Of a stretch of DNA of 35,637 bases, positions 33,718-35,637 are shown piece by piece (position 1 is the stretch's first letter; every line of letters starts with the position of its first letter). The stretch is from contig DAQK01000005.1 in assembly GCA_002502855.1 (NCBI GenBank), positions 1-35,637 of the forward strand. The letters are read 5' to 3'. The notes beneath the pieces are model-generated. The model had not been told where the DNA came from. It worked only from the letters and a program-made list of their open reading frames with translations, and did not search any database. The translations under genes and the position numbers were made by a program. This DNA comes from Methanobacterium sp. UBA279. GTDB lineage: Archaea; Methanobacteriota; Methanobacteria; Methanobacteriales; Methanobacteriaceae.

Positions 33718-34375
33718 TCAAAACAACAACGTCCTGGAATTTAAAGACGTCTGGAAAATATACCGGATGGGAGATGAAAAGATCAACGCACTGGCTGGTA
33801 TTAACCTGAACATAAAAAATGGTTCCTTTACTTCTATAATGGGACCATCCGGTTCAGGAAAATCAACCCTGCTCCACGTGGGCGGGATACTGGACATGCC
33901 CACCAAGGGCACCCTGCTCATGAACGGCAAGGACACCAGCACACTATCTGGAAAGGAACAGGCCACATTCCGCAGGAATAAGATAGGATTTGTTTTCCAA
34001 AGGTTCAATCTCATGCCACAACTTTCAGCCCTGGAAAACGTTTTATTACCCATGATAAAACCAGATTTAGAGAAAGCCAAGGAATTACTGGATAAAATGG
34101 GTTTAGAAGGGAAACATAACAAGCGGCCCAGCCAGCTTTCCGGTGGAGAGCAGCAGAGGGTGTCCATCGCCCGGGCCCTGATCAACAACCCCTCATTGAT
34201 CCTGGCTGACGAACCCACCGGTGAACTGGACACTAAAAATGCCGAGGTAATAATGGGTATACTGCAGGATCTTAACAAAAACGAAGGCGTTACTATAATC
34301 ATAGTAACCCACAATCCCTTGGCTGCTGAATTTACTGATGAGATAATTGAAATGCGTGATGGGAACATTATATGA
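33710..34375 (+). CDS. ABC transporter ATPase of the LolD/MacB type
   Basis: The 221-residue protein is a complete stand-alone LolD/MacB-type ATPase: Walker A GPSGSGKST, Q-loop FQRFNLMPQL, signature LSGGEQQRVSIARAL, Walker B ILADEPTGELD and switch His in IVTHNP. Its start overlaps the FtsX permease end by 8 bp, so translational coupling is likely and the two should form one complex. It differs clearly from the NatA-type ATPase at 29638. Confidence 0.93.
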   Translation: MNDQNNNVLEFKDVWKIYRMGDEKINALAGINLNIKNGSFTSIMGPSGSGKSTLLHVGGILDMPTKGTLLMNGKDTSTLSGKEQATFRRNKIGFVFQRFNLMPQLSALENVLLPMIKPDLEKAKELLDKMGLEGKHNKRPSQLSGGEQQRVSIARALINNPSLILADEPTGELDTKNAEVIMGILQDLNKNEGVTIIIVTHNPLAAEFTDEIIEMRDGNII

Positions 34376-34399
34376 AGTGATGGAAACATAAAGTATCAT

Positions 34400-35530
34400 A
34401 TGAAAATACTTGCTCTTTCAAGAAAAGAGGCTCAGGACATACTTAACAATAAGATCTACCTGTTGATAATATTCGTACAAGTATTCATCATTCTGGGAGC
34501 CTTCGCCATGGCTATTGTAACTGCTGTAGCCACAGATCCGGCCCTCTTTGATTCATATGGCATCACATCCAACCTTAAAGTCGGGGTAGACCCGGACATA
34601 AGCAGGTCAGAGATGGCTGGATATTTGAAAGAGCAGAGATTCACCCTGATAGTTTACAACAGTGAAAATGCAACCAAAGATTTGGGCAAAGACCTGGTAG
34701 CGGTAGTGGAGAACTCATCCCAGGGTGAGGTAACGGTACATATAGATAACACCAACGCATTCTACCCGGTGGTAAATCAGAAAATCAACGATTCATTAAC
34801 TAAATATGAACAGGCCAAAAAATTAGAAGCAGCCGGGTTAAACCAGTCCACCATTAACATCGTCCAGAATTCGATTATATTAACCGAGATAACAGTTAAT
34901 GAAGATGAAAAATCGCCCATTGCCATAGACAGCAGTTACTTCGTGGAGGTGATGTACGGGTTCATCGTACCATTCGTACTCCTACTGCCCTTCTTCATGG
35001 CCAGTAACATCGTAACCGATAGTGTGGTGGGAGAAAGGGAGAGAAAAACATTTGAAGTTCTCCTGATGGCACCCCTCACCAGTTCCATGGTGATAATTGG
35101 GAAGACAATTCCTATTTTGTCTTTTTCTGTACTGCAAAGTTTGGCCTGGATTCTACTTTTAGACCTGCTGAAGGTGCCCATCTACAATACAGCCATAATA
35201 TTCCTCATCCTACTCTTTGTTGGGTTAGGGTTCATCGGTGTGGGCATTATAATATCCATGCTGGTGGACAGTACCAAAGAGGCAAACTCAGCCATAACCC
35301 TGGCCCTGGTATTTGCCACTTTCATACTCTTCTTTCCCCTTTTTACCAAGGTCCCTTACTTTGAAGCTGTACTTAACTTCATACCCACCGTGTTGCTAGT
35401 TAAAATATCATCTACTCCCGTGGTAGATCCATGGCTCTTACTTTCAACCATTCCCACCATTTTAGTTTCTACGGCCGTGTTTGTTTTATCGGTACGATAC
35501 TTCAGGCATGAAAGGGCCATCAAGCTTTAA
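34400..35530 (+). CDS. ABC-2 type permease, second copy
   Basis: The 376-residue product has a first helix at about 18-42, a soluble extracytoplasmic domain to about 185, then five to six helices. It shares with the 30637-31824 product the motif DSVVGERERKTFEVLLMAPL. It follows the LolD-type ATPase by 24 bp and is probably co-transcribed, but ABC-2 permeases normally use NatA-type ATPases. The one at 29638 is therefore a more likely energy partner than its immediate neighbour. The substrate is unknown. A T-rich hairpin region follows the stop. Confidence 0.9.
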   Translation: MKILALSRKEAQDILNNKIYLLIIFVQVFIILGAFAMAIVTAVATDPALFDSYGITSNLKVGVDPDISRSEMAGYLKEQRFTLIVYNSENATKDLGKDLVAVVENSSQGEVTVHIDNTNAFYPVVNQKINDSLTKYEQAKKLEAAGLNQSTINIVQNSIILTEITVNEDEKSPIAIDSSYFVEVMYGFIVPFVLLLPFFMASNIVTDSVVGERERKTFEVLLMAPLTSSMVIIGKTIPILSFSVLQSLAWILLLDLLKVPIYNTAIIFLILLFVGLGFIGVGIIISMLVDSTKEANSAITLALVFATFILFFPLFTKVPYFEAVLNFIPTVLLVKISSTPVVDPWLLLSTIPTILVSTAVFVLSVRYFRHERAIKL

Positions 35531-35579
35531 TGATTGAAAATATGAGTCAAATTTTAAAAAAGGGATAGATTAGAGAGTT

Positions 35580-35637
35580 TAACCCCCTCCAAATTTAGGT
35601 ATATGGAGGAGCGTTGAGGTGGGTTATTTTTTTTTAT
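35580..35637 (+). terminator. Probable terminator of the ABC cluster
   Basis: AACCCCCTCC is followed by GGAGG, and later GGGTT can pair with the leading AACCC, forming a hairpin with T9 right after it. The window ends inside the T run. Confidence 0.55.

Noticed and set aside
33718..34389. 223-codon minus-strand frame
   Set aside because: It lies wholly antisense to the LolD-type ATPase, whose motifs are unmistakable.

Overview
The window looks like chromosomal DNA of a hydrogenotrophic methanogen of the order Methanobacteriales, most likely Methanobacterium or a close relative. Supporting evidence: an MsvR-type V4R regulator divergent from an F420H2 oxidase and a rubrerythrin, a cobalamin-pathway CbiL, DUF11/beta-propeller surface proteins, DUF2769 and DUF4013 relatives, archaeal TATA elements, GGAGG/GGTGAT ribosome-binding sites, and frequent GTG and TTG starts. 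The organism assignment is inferred from gene content, not from a database match.

1-9.3 kb is an accessory surface-protein region, almost all on the minus strand. It is a decayed tandem array of a two-gene unit: a giant secreted propeller/DUF11 protein followed by a helical protein with a C-terminal zinc ribbon. Read along the minus strand the order is a near-complete giant gene (9266-3491), zinc-ribbon gene 2 (3479-2592), a 5'-truncated giant-gene remnant (2549-1602), zinc-ribbon gene 1 (1547-522), and a small giant-gene scrap (490-251). The giant gene is itself two complete surface proteins joined in frame and carries a one-base frameshift.

9.4-10.7 kb holds two tRNA-Arg genes (GCG and TCG anticodons) with a dead 968-bp insertion sequence between them. 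10.7-18.1 kb (minus strand) holds an AhpD-like protein, a 1729-residue DUF4011/SF1 helicase/Vsr-like nuclease/DUF3320 protein of a type linked to phage defence, and an XPD/DinG-type Fe-S helicase with an extra N-terminal zinc finger.

18.2-24.2 kb is mostly redox and oxygen defence. After cbiL come msvR and, divergently, fpaA and a rubrerythrin, with two TTCG-N8-CGAA operators in the shared promoter. An amidohydrolase pseudogene and a CoA-disulfide-reductase/NADH-oxidase-like flavoprotein follow.

24.4-29.6 kb is ordinary chromosome: a TPR protein, an M50 intramembrane protease, moeA, an HdeD-like membrane protein, a metallophosphoesterase and a broken DUF2769 gene. 29.6-35.6 kb is an export cluster on the plus strand: a drug/Na-type ABC ATPase with an ABC-2 permease, a DUF2178 membrane protein with an XRE repressor behind a double palindromic operator, then an FtsX/MacB permease, its LolD-type ATPase and a second ABC-2 permease, ending at a probable terminator.
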